The notes beneath the pieces are model-generated. The model was given only the letters and a program-made list of their open reading frames with translations. It made no database searches and was not told the origin of the DNA. Positions 14,557 through 23,293 of a stretch of DNA of 34,369 nt are shown piece after piece. The DNA is from DAIDKA01 sp035506335 (lineage in GTDB: Bacteria; Pseudomonadota; Gammaproteobacteria; Steroidobacterales; Steroidobacteraceae), in NCBI GenBank assembly GCA_035506335.1, contig DATJPN010000006.1:1-34369 (forward strand). Reading direction: 5' to 3'. Positions within the stretch are counted from its first letter, which is position 1. Every line of letters starts with the position of its first letter. A program made the position numbers and the translations under genes.

Positions 14557-15660
14557 TCAGCCGGCCGTCACGGCCCGCGGGTAGGACCCCAGGACCCGCA
14601 GCAGCGAGGCGCGCTGCTGCAGGTCGGCCATCGCGGCCGCCACCGGCGGGTCCTCGACATGGCCCTCGATGTCGATGAAGAACACGTAGTCCCATTTGCG
14701 CTTCTGGGAGGGCCGCGACTCGATGCGGGTCATGCTGATCTGATGCCGTGCGAACGGCTCCAGCAGCTTCAACAGCGCGCCGGAGGTATTCGTGTCGCCG
14801 ATCGACGCGATGAGTGTCGTGCGATCCTGCCCGCTCGGCCCGAAGATCCGGCGCCCGAGCACGAAGAACCGCGTCGTATTGTCCGGACGGTCCTCGATCT
14901 GCGGCGCGAGCACCGTCAGGCCATACACCTCGGCCGCGGTCGCGCCGGCGATGGCTGCCGTACCCTGCTCGTCACGCGCGCGCCGCGCGCCTTCGGCGTT
15001 GCTGGCCACGGCGACCCGTTCGACTCCGGGAAGGTGCTCGTCGAGCCACAGCCGGCACTGGGACAGGGCCTGCTGGTGCGAGCAGATGCGTTTGATGCCT
15101 TCGAGAGACTGCATGCGCCCCATCAGGTAGTGATGGATGCGCAGCTCGATCTCGCCACAGATGCGCACCGAGGAATTCAGGAACCGGTCGAGCGTGTTGA
15201 TGACCATGCCTTCGGTGGAGTTCTCGATGGCGACCACGCCGAAATCCACGGCTCCGGATTCGACCTCGTGAAAGACCTCGTCCACGGACGGCAGGGGCAG
15301 CGCGCGCACGGCATGGCCGAAATGGGTCAGCACGGCGGTCTGGGTGAAGGTGCCTTCGGGCCCGAGGAACGCGACCTTGAGCGGTTCCTGCTGGGCCAGG
15401 CACGCGGACATGATCTCGCGGAACAGGCGCAGCAGGTCCTCGGTGCGCAGCGGGCCGTGATTGCGCTCCTTCACCCGACGCAGCACCTGGGCCTCGCGCT
15501 CCGGACGATAGAAGTCGACGGTTGCCCCCGAGGCGGTCTTGGAAATACCCACCTTGCGGGCGAGCCGCCCACGCTCGTTGAGCAGGTTCTGCAGCTGCTC
15601 ATCGATGGCATCGATCTGGGCGCGCACCGCTTCCAGATCCGTTCTTTCAGGTTCGTTCAT
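14557..15660 (-). CDS. pheA: Bifunctional chorismate mutase / prephenate dehydratase
   Basis: A 367-aa fusion that turns chorismate into phenylpyruvate through prephenate. Residues about 5-95 are the all-helical AroQ mutase (LEAVRAQIDAIDEQLQNLLN, then RPEREAQVLRRVKERNHGPL). Residues about 97-275 are the dehydratase with VAFLGPEGTFTQTAVLTHFG, VVAIENSTEGMV and the catalytic NTTRFFVLGR motif. The C-terminal ACT domain (TLIASIGDTNTSGALLKLL, ISMTRIESRPSQ) gives phenylalanine feedback control, and its ESRP motif is intact. The gene sits between serA (35 bp upstream) and aroA (10 bp downstream), in one transcriptional direction. Confidence 0.96.
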   Translation of the reverse strand: MNEPERTDLEAVRAQIDAIDEQLQNLLNERGRLARKVGISKTASGATVDFYRPEREAQVLRRVKERNHGPLRTEDLLRLFREIMSACLAQQEPLKVAFLGPEGTFTQTAVLTHFGHAVRALPLPSVDEVFHEVESGAVDFGVVAIENSTEGMVINTLDRFLNSSVRICGEIELRIHHYLMGRMQSLEGIKRICSHQQALSQCRLWLDEHLPGVERVAVASNAEGARRARDEQGTAAIAGATAAEVYGLTVLAPQIEDRPDNTTRFFVLGRRIFGPSGQDRTTLIASIGDTNTSGALLKLLEPFARHQISMTRIESRPSQKRKWDYVFFIDIEGHVEDPPVAAAMADLQQRASLLRVLGSYPRAVTAG

Positions 15661-15695
15661 TTCGTTCGCTCATCCCGCCGTTGCCGCGGCCCCGA

Positions 15696-16865
15696 TCAGG
15701 GCACCCGCGCCGCCAATACGCCCTCGATGCCGCGAATCTGCGCCAGCACACCTTCGGGGACGGCCGAATCGATGTCAATCAGGGTGTAGGCGTATTCGCC
15801 GCGGGACTTGTTCAACAGATCCGCGATATTAAGGCCGGCCGCAGCCAGGCAGGTGGAAATCTGGCCGACCATGTTCGGCACGTTGCGGTTCGCGACGGCG
15901 AGGCGGGTGACTCCCGGCACGCGCGGCAGCACCGCTTCGGGGAAGTTGACGCTGTTGCGGACATTGCCGTTCTCCAGGTAGTCGCGCACGGTGTCCGCCA
16001 CCATCACCGCGCAGTTCTCCTCCGCCTCGGCGGTGGAGGCCCCCAGGTGCGGCAGGGTCACCACCCGGGCGTGGTCCTTGAGCGCGTTAGTCGGAAAATC
16101 ACAGACATAGGCGCCCAGGTGACCGGCATCGATCGAGGCGATCACGACCGCGTCGTCGACGATGGGCGCGCGAGCGAAGTTCAGGATCACGCCGCCCCTG
16201 CGCATCAGCTTCAGGCGTGCCGCGTTGACCAGTCCGCGGGTGTCGCTGTTCAGGGGTACGTGCACCGAGATCACATCCGAGCGGGCGAACAGGTCATCGA
16301 GCGACAGCGCCTGTTCGACGCTCGCGGACAGCTGCCAGGCGCGGTGCACGGTGATCTGCGGATCGTAGCCCAGCACCTTCATGCCCAGTCCCAGCGCCGA
16401 ATTGGCGACCTCGACACCGATCGCGCCGAGGCCAATGACGCCGAGCGTCCGGCCGGGCAGTTCGAAGCCGACGAACTGTTTCTTGCCCTTCTCCACAGCC
16501 TCGTCGATGGCGTGGTCATCCCCGCTCAGGGAGCGGGCGAATGACCAGGCCTGGCAGATATTGCGCGCCGCGAGGAACAGGCCCGCCAGCACCAGTTCCT
16601 TGACCGCGTTGGCATTCGCCCCGGGTGCGTTGAACACCGGAATGCCGCGTTTGCTCAGTTCGGCCACGGGGATGTTGTTGGTGCCCGCACCCGCGCGACC
16701 GACGGCCAGCACCGAGGCCGGCACCGTGGTGCCGTGCATGTCGGCGGAGCGCACCAGGATGGCATCCGGATCGCGCAGGTCCGCGGCCACTTCGAAGCGC
16801 TCGCGCGGCAGACGCTCCAGGCCGCGCCGCGAAATGCTGTTGAGCGTGAGAATCCGGTAAGGCAT
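15696..16865 (-). CDS. serA: D-3-phosphoglycerate dehydrogenase, short form with C-terminal ACT domain
   Basis: A 389-aa NAD-dependent dehydrogenase for the first step of serine synthesis. ATG 16865 is chosen; an in-frame TTG at 16874 adds only three residues. The N-terminal substrate part (MPYRILTLNSISRRGLERLP) leads to AGAGTNNIPVAEL. The NAD-binding Rossmann signature is VIGLGAIGVEVANSALGLGM with Asp at GYDP. Catalytic Arg is in ILNFARAPIVDD and catalytic His in LPHLGASTAEAEENCAVM. An ACT domain (NRNVPNMVGQISTCLAAAGL) ends it. It lies 16 bp after serC, so two consecutive serine-pathway enzymes are coupled. This placement between serC and pheA is not the Pseudomonas order. Confidence 0.92.
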   Translation of the reverse strand: MPYRILTLNSISRRGLERLPRERFEVAADLRDPDAILVRSADMHGTTVPASVLAVGRAGAGTNNIPVAELSKRGIPVFNAPGANANAVKELVLAGLFLAARNICQAWSFARSLSGDDHAIDEAVEKGKKQFVGFELPGRTLGVIGLGAIGVEVANSALGLGMKVLGYDPQITVHRAWQLSASVEQALSLDDLFARSDVISVHVPLNSDTRGLVNAARLKLMRRGGVILNFARAPIVDDAVVIASIDAGHLGAYVCDFPTNALKDHARVVTLPHLGASTAEAEENCAVMVADTVRDYLENGNVRNSVNFPEAVLPRVPGVTRLAVANRNVPNMVGQISTCLAAAGLNIADLLNKSRGEYAYTLIDIDSAVPEGVLAQIRGIEGVLAARVP

Positions 16866-16881
16866 GAGGTTCAAGGCGCCA

Positions 16882-17961
16882 TCAACCGTTGCGACGCTCG
16901 AACTCCCGCATGAAGCCGATGAGCGCCTGTACGCCCTGCAGCGGCATCGCGTTGTAGATGCTGGCCCGCATGCCGCCCACCGAGCGGTGGCCTTCGAGAT
17001 TCGTCAGACCCGCCGCCTGCGCCTCGGACAGGAACGCCTTGTCCAGCTCCGGACGCGCGAGCGTGAAGGGAACGTTCATCCAGGAGCGGCAACCGGGCGC
17101 CACCGGATTGCGGTAGAACCCGGAAGCATCGATGGCCGCATACAGCGCCTCGGCCTTCGCACGGTTCAGCCTTTCCATGGCTGCAAGGCCGCCCTTGGCG
17201 AGGATCCACTTCAGCACCAGGGATGCGATGTACCAGGCGAAGGTCGGCGGCGTGTTGAGCATGGAGCCATCGTCGGCCATGGCTTTGTAGTCCATGATCT
17301 GCGGCGTGCCCGGGCGGGCCCTGCCGATCAGGTCTTCGCGCACGATCACGATGCACAGTCCGGCCGGACCGACGTTCTTCTGCGCGCCGGCGTAGATCAG
17401 GCCGAAGCGACTGACATCGATGGGGCGGGACAGGAAGGTCGAGGAAAAATCGGCCACCAGCGGCGTCCCGGCCGTTTCGGGCACGTAGTTGAACTCGACG
17501 CCGCCGATGGTCTCATTGGGCGTGTAATGCACGTACGCGGCGCCCGCCGTGAGCCTCAAGGCGCCCTGGGCCGGCACGGTGTTGTAACCGGAGGCGCTTT
17601 CGTCGGCGGCGACGTTGACCTGGCAGTAGCGCCTGGCCTCGCTGATCGCCTTCTTCGACCAGGCGCCCGTGTTCAGGTAGTCGGCAGTGGAGCCCGAAGT
17701 GGCCAGATTCAGCGGAATACCCGCGAACTGCGCGGTGGCACCACCCTGCAGCAGCACCACCTTGTAGCCCTGGGGCACGCCCAGCAGCTCGCGCAGCGAC
17801 GACTCCAGGTCCGCGGCCACGCTCAGGAAGGCCTTGCTGCGATGGGAGATCTCCATCACCGACATGCCGCTGCCGCGCCAGTCGGTCATTTCAGCCTGGG
17901 CCTGCTCGAGAACTTCCAGGGGCAGAGTCGCCGGCCCCGCGGCAAAATTGAATACTCGCAT
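16882..17961 (-). CDS. serC: Phosphoserine aminotransferase
   Basis: A 359-aa PLP enzyme that transfers the amino group of glutamate to 3-phosphohydroxypyruvate, and also acts in pyridoxal phosphate synthesis in gammaproteobacteria. FNFAAGPATLPLEVLEQAQ at the N-terminus and VVLLQGGATAQFAGIPLNL are family signatures. The PLP-binding lysine is Lys195 in YAGAQKNVGPAGL. SMLNTPPTFAWYIASLVLKW and the C-terminal HRSVGGMRASIYNAMPLQGV are also typical. It lies 23 bp downstream of gyrA and directly before serA, consistent with one serine-synthesis unit. All key residues are present. Confidence 0.97.
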   Translation of the reverse strand: MRVFNFAAGPATLPLEVLEQAQAEMTDWRGSGMSVMEISHRSKAFLSVAADLESSLRELLGVPQGYKVVLLQGGATAQFAGIPLNLATSGSTADYLNTGAWSKKAISEARRYCQVNVAADESASGYNTVPAQGALRLTAGAAYVHYTPNETIGGVEFNYVPETAGTPLVADFSSTFLSRPIDVSRFGLIYAGAQKNVGPAGLCIVIVREDLIGRARPGTPQIMDYKAMADDGSMLNTPPTFAWYIASLVLKWILAKGGLAAMERLNRAKAEALYAAIDASGFYRNPVAPGCRSWMNVPFTLARPELDKAFLSEAQAAGLTNLEGHRSVGGMRASIYNAMPLQGVQALIGFMREFERRNG

Positions 17962-17984
17962 ATGCTGGCTGTCGTGGCGGCCGC

Positions 17985-20567
17985 TTAAGGGGTCACCGGC
18001 GGCAGCGGCTGCGGATCCGCGCCTTCCTCGTCGCTCCCGGTCTCCAGGCTTTCGATGCGCTCGATGCCCGTGAGGCGTTCGCCGTCGGCGAGGCGGATCA
18101 GCCGTACGCCCTGGGTGTTGCGGCCGAGGACGGAGATCTCGTCCACCGGCGTGCGCACCAGCGTCCCCGTGGAACTGATCAGCATGATTTCCTGCCCCGC
18201 GGTCACCTGCAGCGCCGCCACCAGGTCGCCGTTGCGGTCCGAGGTCTGCAGCGCGATCACGCCCTGCCCGCCGCGCCCGTGCCGCGGAAAGTCATCCAGC
18301 GGCGTCAGTTTCCCGTAGCCGTTCTCCGAGGCGGTGAGCACATGGCCCTCGCCGCAGACGATGAGCGCGATGAGTTCCTGGCCGGCGTCGAGCTTGATCC
18401 CGCGCACGCCGGCAGCGTCGCGCCCCATCGGCCGCACCTCCTCCTCGTGGAAGCGGATGGCCTTGCCGCCGCTCGTGCACAGGATCACTTCGCGCTCGCC
18501 ATCCGTGAGGGCCACGCCGACGAGCCGGTCATTGTCGTGCAGGTCCACGGCGATGATGCCGCTGGTGCGGGGTCGCGAGAATGCCGCGAGCGGCGTCTTC
18601 TTCACCGTACCCTGGCTGGTCGCCATGAACACGAAATGCTGCTCGTCGTACTGCTTTACGGGCAGCACGGCGTTGATCTTCTCGCCCTCCTCGAGCGGCA
18701 GCAGGTTCACCATCGGCTTGCCGCGGGCGTTGTGCCCGGCCTGGGGCAGCTTGTAGACCTTCAGCCAGTAGACCTTGCCGCGATTCGAAAAGCACAGGAC
18801 CGTGTCATGGGTGTTGGCCACGAAAAGTTTCTCCACGAAATCCTCGTCCTTGACCGAGGTGGCCGCGCGGCCGCGGCCACCCCGGCGCTGGGTCTGGTAT
18901 TCGGTCACGGGCTGGGATTTCGCATAGCCGGCATGGGACAGCGTGACCACCACGTCCTGGGGCTCGATCAGATCCTCGGTGGTGAGGTCCAGGTGATCGC
19001 GGTTGATTTCGGTGCGGCGGGCGTCGCCATAGGTCTCGCGCACCTGCACGAGTTCCTCGCGCACGACCTGGGTGAGGCGCTCGGCGCGGGTCAGGATGTC
19101 GGTCAGGTCCTGGATGGCCGCCAGCAGCTCCTTGTACTCGGCGATGATCTTGTCCTGCTCGAGCCCCGTCAGGCGGTGCAGGCGCATGTCCAGGATCGCC
19201 TGGGCCTGCACCTCGGAGAGCCGGTAGCCGAGCTCCGACATGCCCAGCTCCGGTGCGAGGTCGGCGGGGCGCGTGGACAGCGCGCCCGCACGCACCAGCA
19301 GCTCGGGCACCACGCCGCCGGCCCAGGCGCGTGCCATGAGCCCGCTGCGGGCTTCGACCGGCGAGGCCGCCGCGCGGATCAGCGCGATCACCTCATCGAT
19401 ATTGGCCAGGGCGACGGCGAGGCCCTCGAGCACGTGGGCCCGCTCCCGGGCCTTCGCCAGATCGTAGATGCTGCGGCGCGTGACCACTTCGCGCCGGTGG
19501 CGGATGAAGGCCTCGAGCATCTCCTTCAGCGACAGCAGCTTCGGCTGGCCGTCCTGCAGGGCCACCATGTTGATGCCGAACACGGTCTCCATCGGGGTCT
19601 GGGCGTAGAGATTGTTCAGCACGATCTCGGCGACCTCGCCGCGCTTCAACTCGATGACGACGCGCATGCCGTCCTTGTCGGACTCATCGCGCAGCTCGGA
19701 GATGCCGTCGATTTCCTTGGCGCGCACCAGGTCGGCGATGCGCTCCAGCAGGCGGGCCTTGTTCACCTGGTACGGCAGCTCGGTGACGATGATGGCCTGG
19801 CGGCCCTTGCCGTCGATGTCCTCGACCTCGGTGCGCGCGCGCAGCGACAGCCGGCCGCGGCCGGTGCGATAGGCGGTGGCGATTTCCTGGGCGCCGTTGA
19901 TGATGCCGGCGGTGGGGAAATCGGGGCCCGGAATGTGCTGCATCAGCGCCGCGAGCCCCAGCGTCGGGTCCTCGAGCAGGGCGATCAGCGCATTGACGAC
20001 CTCGGTGAGATTGTGCGGCGGTATGTTCGTCGCCATGCCGACGGCGATGCCCGTCTGCCCGTTGATGAGCAGGTTCGGCACGCGCGCCGGCAGCACCGCC
20101 GGCTCGCTCTCCGACTCGTCGTAGTTCGGCGTGAAGTCGACCGTTTCCTTGTCGATGTCGGCCAGCAGCTCGTGGGCGATGCGCGACATGCGCACCTCCG
20201 TGTAGCGCATCGCCGCCGGGGCATCGCCATCCACCGAGCCGAAATTTCCCTGGCCGTCGACGAGCATGTAGCGCATCGAGAACGGCTGGGCCATGCGCAC
20301 CATGGTGTCGTACACGGCGCTGTCGCCGTGGGGATGGAACTTGCCGATGACATCCCCGACGATGCGCGCCGACTTCTTGTAGGGTTTGTTGTAGTCGTTC
20401 CCCAGCACCCGCATCGCGTACAGCACGCGCCGGTGCACGGGCTTCAGCCCGTCGCGCACGTCCGGCAGCGCGCGACCCACGATGACGCTCATGGCATAGT
20501 CGAGGTAGGACTGCCGCATCTCGTCTTCGAGATTGACGGGCAGGATCTCGCGGGCGAATTCTGTCAT
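17985..20567 (-). CDS. gyrA: DNA gyrase subunit A
   Basis: An 860-aa type II topoisomerase subunit that breaks and rejoins DNA to introduce negative supercoils with GyrB. The catalytic tyrosine is Tyr122 (AAMRYTEVRM). The quinolone-resistance region has Ser83 and Asp87 (HPHGDSAVYDT), the same numbering as E. coli and the wild-type residues. The C-terminal beta-pinwheel carries a GyrA box (QRRGGRGR). The tail is acidic (ETGSDEEGADPQ). It diverges from ubiG and is the first gene of the long minus-strand run. It is preceded by an extended -10 promoter. Confidence 0.98.
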   Translation of the reverse strand: MTEFAREILPVNLEDEMRQSYLDYAMSVIVGRALPDVRDGLKPVHRRVLYAMRVLGNDYNKPYKKSARIVGDVIGKFHPHGDSAVYDTMVRMAQPFSMRYMLVDGQGNFGSVDGDAPAAMRYTEVRMSRIAHELLADIDKETVDFTPNYDESESEPAVLPARVPNLLINGQTGIAVGMATNIPPHNLTEVVNALIALLEDPTLGLAALMQHIPGPDFPTAGIINGAQEIATAYRTGRGRLSLRARTEVEDIDGKGRQAIIVTELPYQVNKARLLERIADLVRAKEIDGISELRDESDKDGMRVVIELKRGEVAEIVLNNLYAQTPMETVFGINMVALQDGQPKLLSLKEMLEAFIRHRREVVTRRSIYDLAKARERAHVLEGLAVALANIDEVIALIRAAASPVEARSGLMARAWAGGVVPELLVRAGALSTRPADLAPELGMSELGYRLSEVQAQAILDMRLHRLTGLEQDKIIAEYKELLAAIQDLTDILTRAERLTQVVREELVQVRETYGDARRTEINRDHLDLTTEDLIEPQDVVVTLSHAGYAKSQPVTEYQTQRRGGRGRAATSVKDEDFVEKLFVANTHDTVLCFSNRGKVYWLKVYKLPQAGHNARGKPMVNLLPLEEGEKINAVLPVKQYDEQHFVFMATSQGTVKKTPLAAFSRPRTSGIIAVDLHDNDRLVGVALTDGEREVILCTSGGKAIRFHEEEVRPMGRDAAGVRGIKLDAGQELIALIVCGEGHVLTASENGYGKLTPLDDFPRHGRGGQGVIALQTSDRNGDLVAALQVTAGQEIMLISSTGTLVRTPVDEISVLGRNTQGVRLIRLADGERLTGIERIESLETGSDEEGADPQPLPPVTP

Positions 20568-20655
20568 GTAGTCCGAAGGCTTTCAGGCCGGCATAAAGCC
20601 GAAATTTTAGCATAATGCGGGTGCCATCGCCCCAATTGGGCAGGAGCTTTCGACC
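20568..20655. promoter_or_regulatory. Divergent gyrA/ubiG promoter region
   Basis: This 88-bp spacer is more AT-rich than its surroundings. On the minus strand TGCTAAAAT (20604-20612) is an extended -10 box for gyrA. On the plus strand CATAAT (20611-20616) is a possible -10 for ubiG and overlaps it, so the two promoters may compete. A perfect 10-bp palindrome CCCAATTGGG (20631-20640) lies upstream of the gyrA box. AGGAG (20642-20646) is the ubiG ribosome-binding site. No clear -35 hexamers were found. Confidence 0.45.
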
Positions 20656-21399
20656 ATGACAGTACCGGGCGGGGAACCGACCCCTGCGGCCAACGCCGAC
20701 CGCGTCGAGATCGGCAAATTCGATGCGATCGCGCATCGGTTCTGGGACCCGGACGGGAAGTTCCGGCCCCTGCACCTGATCAATCCGGTGCGCACGGCCT
20801 ACGTGGCCGGTCGTTGTCGGATCAAGGGCGCCCGCGTGCTCGATGTCGCCTGTGGCGGCGGCCTGCTGTGCGAGTCCCTGCAGGCGCTCGGCGCCCGGAT
20901 CACCGGCATCGACCTCGCGCCGGCCATGCTCGAGACGGCCCGGCTGCATGCGGCCGAGCGCGGCGTGAGCATCGAGTACCGGCTGCAGTCGGTCGAAGCC
21001 ATCGCGGCGTCCGAGCCGGGCTCGTTCGACGCGGTCACCTGCATGGAAATGATCGAACACGTGCCCGATCCGGCGGCGGTCGTGGCCGCGATCGGCGCCG
21101 TGGTGCGGCCCGGCGGCGCGGTTTTCATCTCGACCCTGAACCGCACACCGAAGTCCTTCGCCCAGGCCATCGTCGCCGCCGAATACGTCTTCGGACTCGT
21201 GCCGCGCGGCACCCATGAATACGAACGGTTCGTGCGCCCTTCGGAACTGGCCCGGTGGGCCCGCGCCGCGGGCCTCGAGCTTCAGGACGTGAGCGGCATC
21301 GCCTTCGATCCCTTCACTGGCCGGGCGAGTCTGCGCGAGGATCCCGGGGTCAACTACCTGGCGCACTTCACGCGCGCCACCTCGCCAGCGATGCCATGA
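20656..21399 (+). CDS. ubiG: Bifunctional ubiquinone O-methyltransferase
   Basis: A 247-aa SAM-dependent methyltransferase for both O-methylation steps of ubiquinone synthesis. An N-terminal EIGKFDAIAHRFWDPDGKFR segment leads to LHLINPVRTAYV, diagnostic for UbiG. Motif I is VLDVACGGGLLCESLQALGA with acidic end TGIDLAPAML. VTCMEMIEHVPDP and GGAVFISTLNRTPKSFA are the other family blocks, and GTHEYERFVRPSEL is near the C-terminus. AGGAG lies about 9 nt before the ATG. It starts a four-gene run in which every junction overlaps by 4 bases. The position beside gyrA is common in gammaproteobacteria. Confidence 0.96.
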   Translation: MTVPGGEPTPAANADRVEIGKFDAIAHRFWDPDGKFRPLHLINPVRTAYVAGRCRIKGARVLDVACGGGLLCESLQALGARITGIDLAPAMLETARLHAAERGVSIEYRLQSVEAIAASEPGSFDAVTCMEMIEHVPDPAAVVAAIGAVVRPGGAVFISTLNRTPKSFAQAIVAAEYVFGLVPRGTHEYERFVRPSELARWARAAGLELQDVSGIAFDPFTGRASLREDPGVNYLAHFTRATSPAMP

Positions 21400-22424
21400 G
21401 CCCGGCGCTGGAACTGGCGCTGCCCGGCGCCGCGCTCCTGGTCGGCGCGGCGCTCGGGTACCTCGCGGCGCAGCTGCTGGCGGGCCGCCAGCGCGAGACG
21501 CAATGGTCGCAGCTCGTGGCGCCACTGCAGGCGGCGCTCGAGGCCACGCGGGCGGAGGCACAACGGCTGCAGACCGAGCGGCGCGACGGCGAAGCGAGCC
21601 TGCGCGGCCAGATCGAGCAGCTGGCCCGCGGCCAGACGACGCTGGAAAGGGAAACGCGCAACCTGGTCACGGCCTTGCGCCGCCCGGAGGTGCGCGGTCG
21701 CTGGGGTGAGCTCACCCTGCGGCGGGTCGTGGAGCTCGCGGGCATGGTCGAGCAATGCGACTTCACCGAGCAGGTCCAGGTCAGTGGCCCTGCCGGAGTA
21801 TCACGCCCGGATCTCATCGTGCACCTGCCGGAGGGCCGCGAACTGGTGATCGACGCGAAGGCGCCCCTCGATGCCTATCTCGCGGCCCTCGAGGCGGCCG
21901 ACGAGACGAGCCAGCGCCAGCACCTGCAGCGCCACGCGCAGCAGCTCGGCGCGCGCGTGCGCGAGCTGGCCGGCAAGGCCTACTGGGCGCAGTTCGCGCG
22001 CGCACCCGAGTTCGTCATCCTGTTCATTCCCGGCGACCAGCTGCTGGCCGCAGCGCTCGCGGCCCAACCCCAGCTCATCGAACAGGCGCTCGAGACCGGC
22101 GTGGTCCTGGCCAGCCCCGCCACGCTCATGGCCGTGCTCAAGTGCGTCGCCTACAGCTGGCGGCAGAGCCAGGTCGCCGACAATGCCCGGCAGATCCAGC
22201 AACTCGGCGGCGAACTGCATGCGCGGCTCGCGACCTTCCTCACGCATCTCGTCAAGGTCGGACAGAGACTCGGCGGGGCCGTCGAAGCCTACAATGCCGC
22301 CACCGGATCCCTGCAGCGGCAGGTCGTCCCGCAGGCCCGGCGCCTGCGCGACTTCGGCGCCACGGCGGAAGCGCCGCTCGAGCCCCCGGCCGACATCGAC
22401 GCCGCGCCGAAGGATCTGCCTTGA
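21396..22424 (+). CDS. rmuC: RmuC family DNA recombination protein
   Basis: A 342-aa protein starting at ATG 21396, overlapping the ubiG stop as ATGA; the longer frame from 21255 is not needed. One membrane helix lies at about 5-26 (LALPGAALLVGAALGYLAAQ), followed by a coiled coil (about 35-95). The RmuC nuclease-like core begins at VRGRWGELTLRRVVELAGM and includes DLIVHLPEGRELVIDAKAPL and PEFVILFIPGDQLLAAAL. LASPATLMAVLKCVAYSWRQ is also characteristic. RmuC limits inversions between repeats in E. coli; its biochemistry is unresolved. It is shorter than E. coli RmuC (about 475 aa) but within the family range. It is membrane-anchored, with the core in the cytoplasm. Confidence 0.92.
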   Translation: MSPALELALPGAALLVGAALGYLAAQLLAGRQRETQWSQLVAPLQAALEATRAEAQRLQTERRDGEASLRGQIEQLARGQTTLERETRNLVTALRRPEVRGRWGELTLRRVVELAGMVEQCDFTEQVQVSGPAGVSRPDLIVHLPEGRELVIDAKAPLDAYLAALEAADETSQRQHLQRHAQQLGARVRELAGKAYWAQFARAPEFVILFIPGDQLLAAALAAQPQLIEQALETGVVLASPATLMAVLKCVAYSWRQSQVADNARQIQQLGGELHARLATFLTHLVKVGQRLGGAVEAYNAATGSLQRQVVPQARRLRDFGATAEAPLEPPADIDAAPKDLP

Positions 22425-23293
22425 ATCCGGAGCTCGAGGGCACGCCGCGCTATTTCGCGTGGCTGTACGGCAGCGAGCGGATGCGGGCGGTGCTCGCGCC
22501 ATTGTTCGGCATCGAAGCACAGATCAACGCCGCGCTGCGGCCGGGCCTGGAGCATGCCGTGGCCCATGTCCGCATGCGCTGGTGGGCCGAGGAGACGCAG
22601 CGCCTGCACGGCGGCACGGCCGTACACCCGCTGACGCGCGCGCTGCTCGCGCAACGCCCGACGTCGCTGGCCGCGGACGCGGCGGGACCCGATATCCGTG
22701 GTCTGGTGGATGTCGCCACCTGGGACCTGGCCTGCGCCACCTTCGAAACGGGGCGCGAACTGGCCGGCTATTGCGATCGCTGGGCCCGGGCCGTGACCGA
22801 ACCGGCCGCCCTCTGGAGCGCGCCCGACCTGCCCGCGCAGCCGATCCGGCAGTTCGGCCACGGCCTCGGAGTCGCGCTGTGCGAGCTGGAGCTGCTCGTC
22901 GGGCTGCAGCAGTCCGCCGGCGCGGGCCGCCTGCGCCTGCCACTGGATGAGCTCGGCACACTCGGCGTGCCTCCCGAGACCCTGGCGCGCACGCCATGGC
23001 CCCCCGCGCTCGTCGCGCGGCTTTCCGAGCGGCACCGGCAGCTGCGCGCTGCAGTGGTGCAGAACTGCGCGCTGCTGCAGCAGCCCGCGCAGCGCACCGC
23101 CCTGCGCGGACTGCTGGTGTGGGCGGCGCTGATGCTGCAGCACTCGCGCCGCGCGGAACGGGCACTGCCCCGCTCCTGGCAGCGCAGCCGCCGGGACGGG
23201 GTCGCCGATGCGCTGCGCGCCTGGCGCACGGCCCGCCGCGCCACGCGACGCGGACCGGATGATACCTTTCTGGATTTCCTGGAGCATTCATGA
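22421..23293 (+). CDS. Squalene/phytoene synthase-like protein lacking the aspartate-rich motifs
   Basis: A 290-aa protein with a likely TTG start at 22421, overlapping the rmuC stop as TTGA; the next in-frame ATG (22481) would cut into the family region. The trans-isoprenyl synthase fold is recognisable from YFAWLYGSERMRAVLAPLF, VAHVRMRWWAEETQRL, GRELAGYCDRWARAV and the GRLRLPLDELGTLGVPPE segment. However, the first DxxxD is replaced (GIEAQINAALR) and the second (RDxxED in true synthases) reads VGLQQSAG. It therefore probably does not condense prenyl diphosphates and is closer to the non-catalytic NDUFAF6-type branch, linked in mitochondria to complex I assembly. Its operon with ubiG hints at a respiratory role, which is inference. 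Confidence 0.75.
   Translation: MNPELEGTPRYFAWLYGSERMRAVLAPLFGIEAQINAALRPGLEHAVAHVRMRWWAEETQRLHGGTAVHPLTRALLAQRPTSLAADAAGPDIRGLVDVATWDLACATFETGRELAGYCDRWARAVTEPAALWSAPDLPAQPIRQFGHGLGVALCELELLVGLQQSAGAGRLRLPLDELGTLGVPPETLARTPWPPALVARLSERHRQLRAAVVQNCALLQQPAQRTALRGLLVWAALMLQHSRRAERALPRSWQRSRRDGVADALRAWRTARRATRRGPDDTFLDFLEHS

Noticed and set aside
17985..20567. Quinolone-resistance change in GyrA
   Set aside because: Ser83 and Asp87 are the sensitive-type residues; no resistance substitution is seen.
18279..20615. 778-aa plus-strand frame opposite gyrA
   Set aside because: Antisense artefact of the high-GC gyrA codon pattern; the gyrA strand contains the complete, conserved protein.
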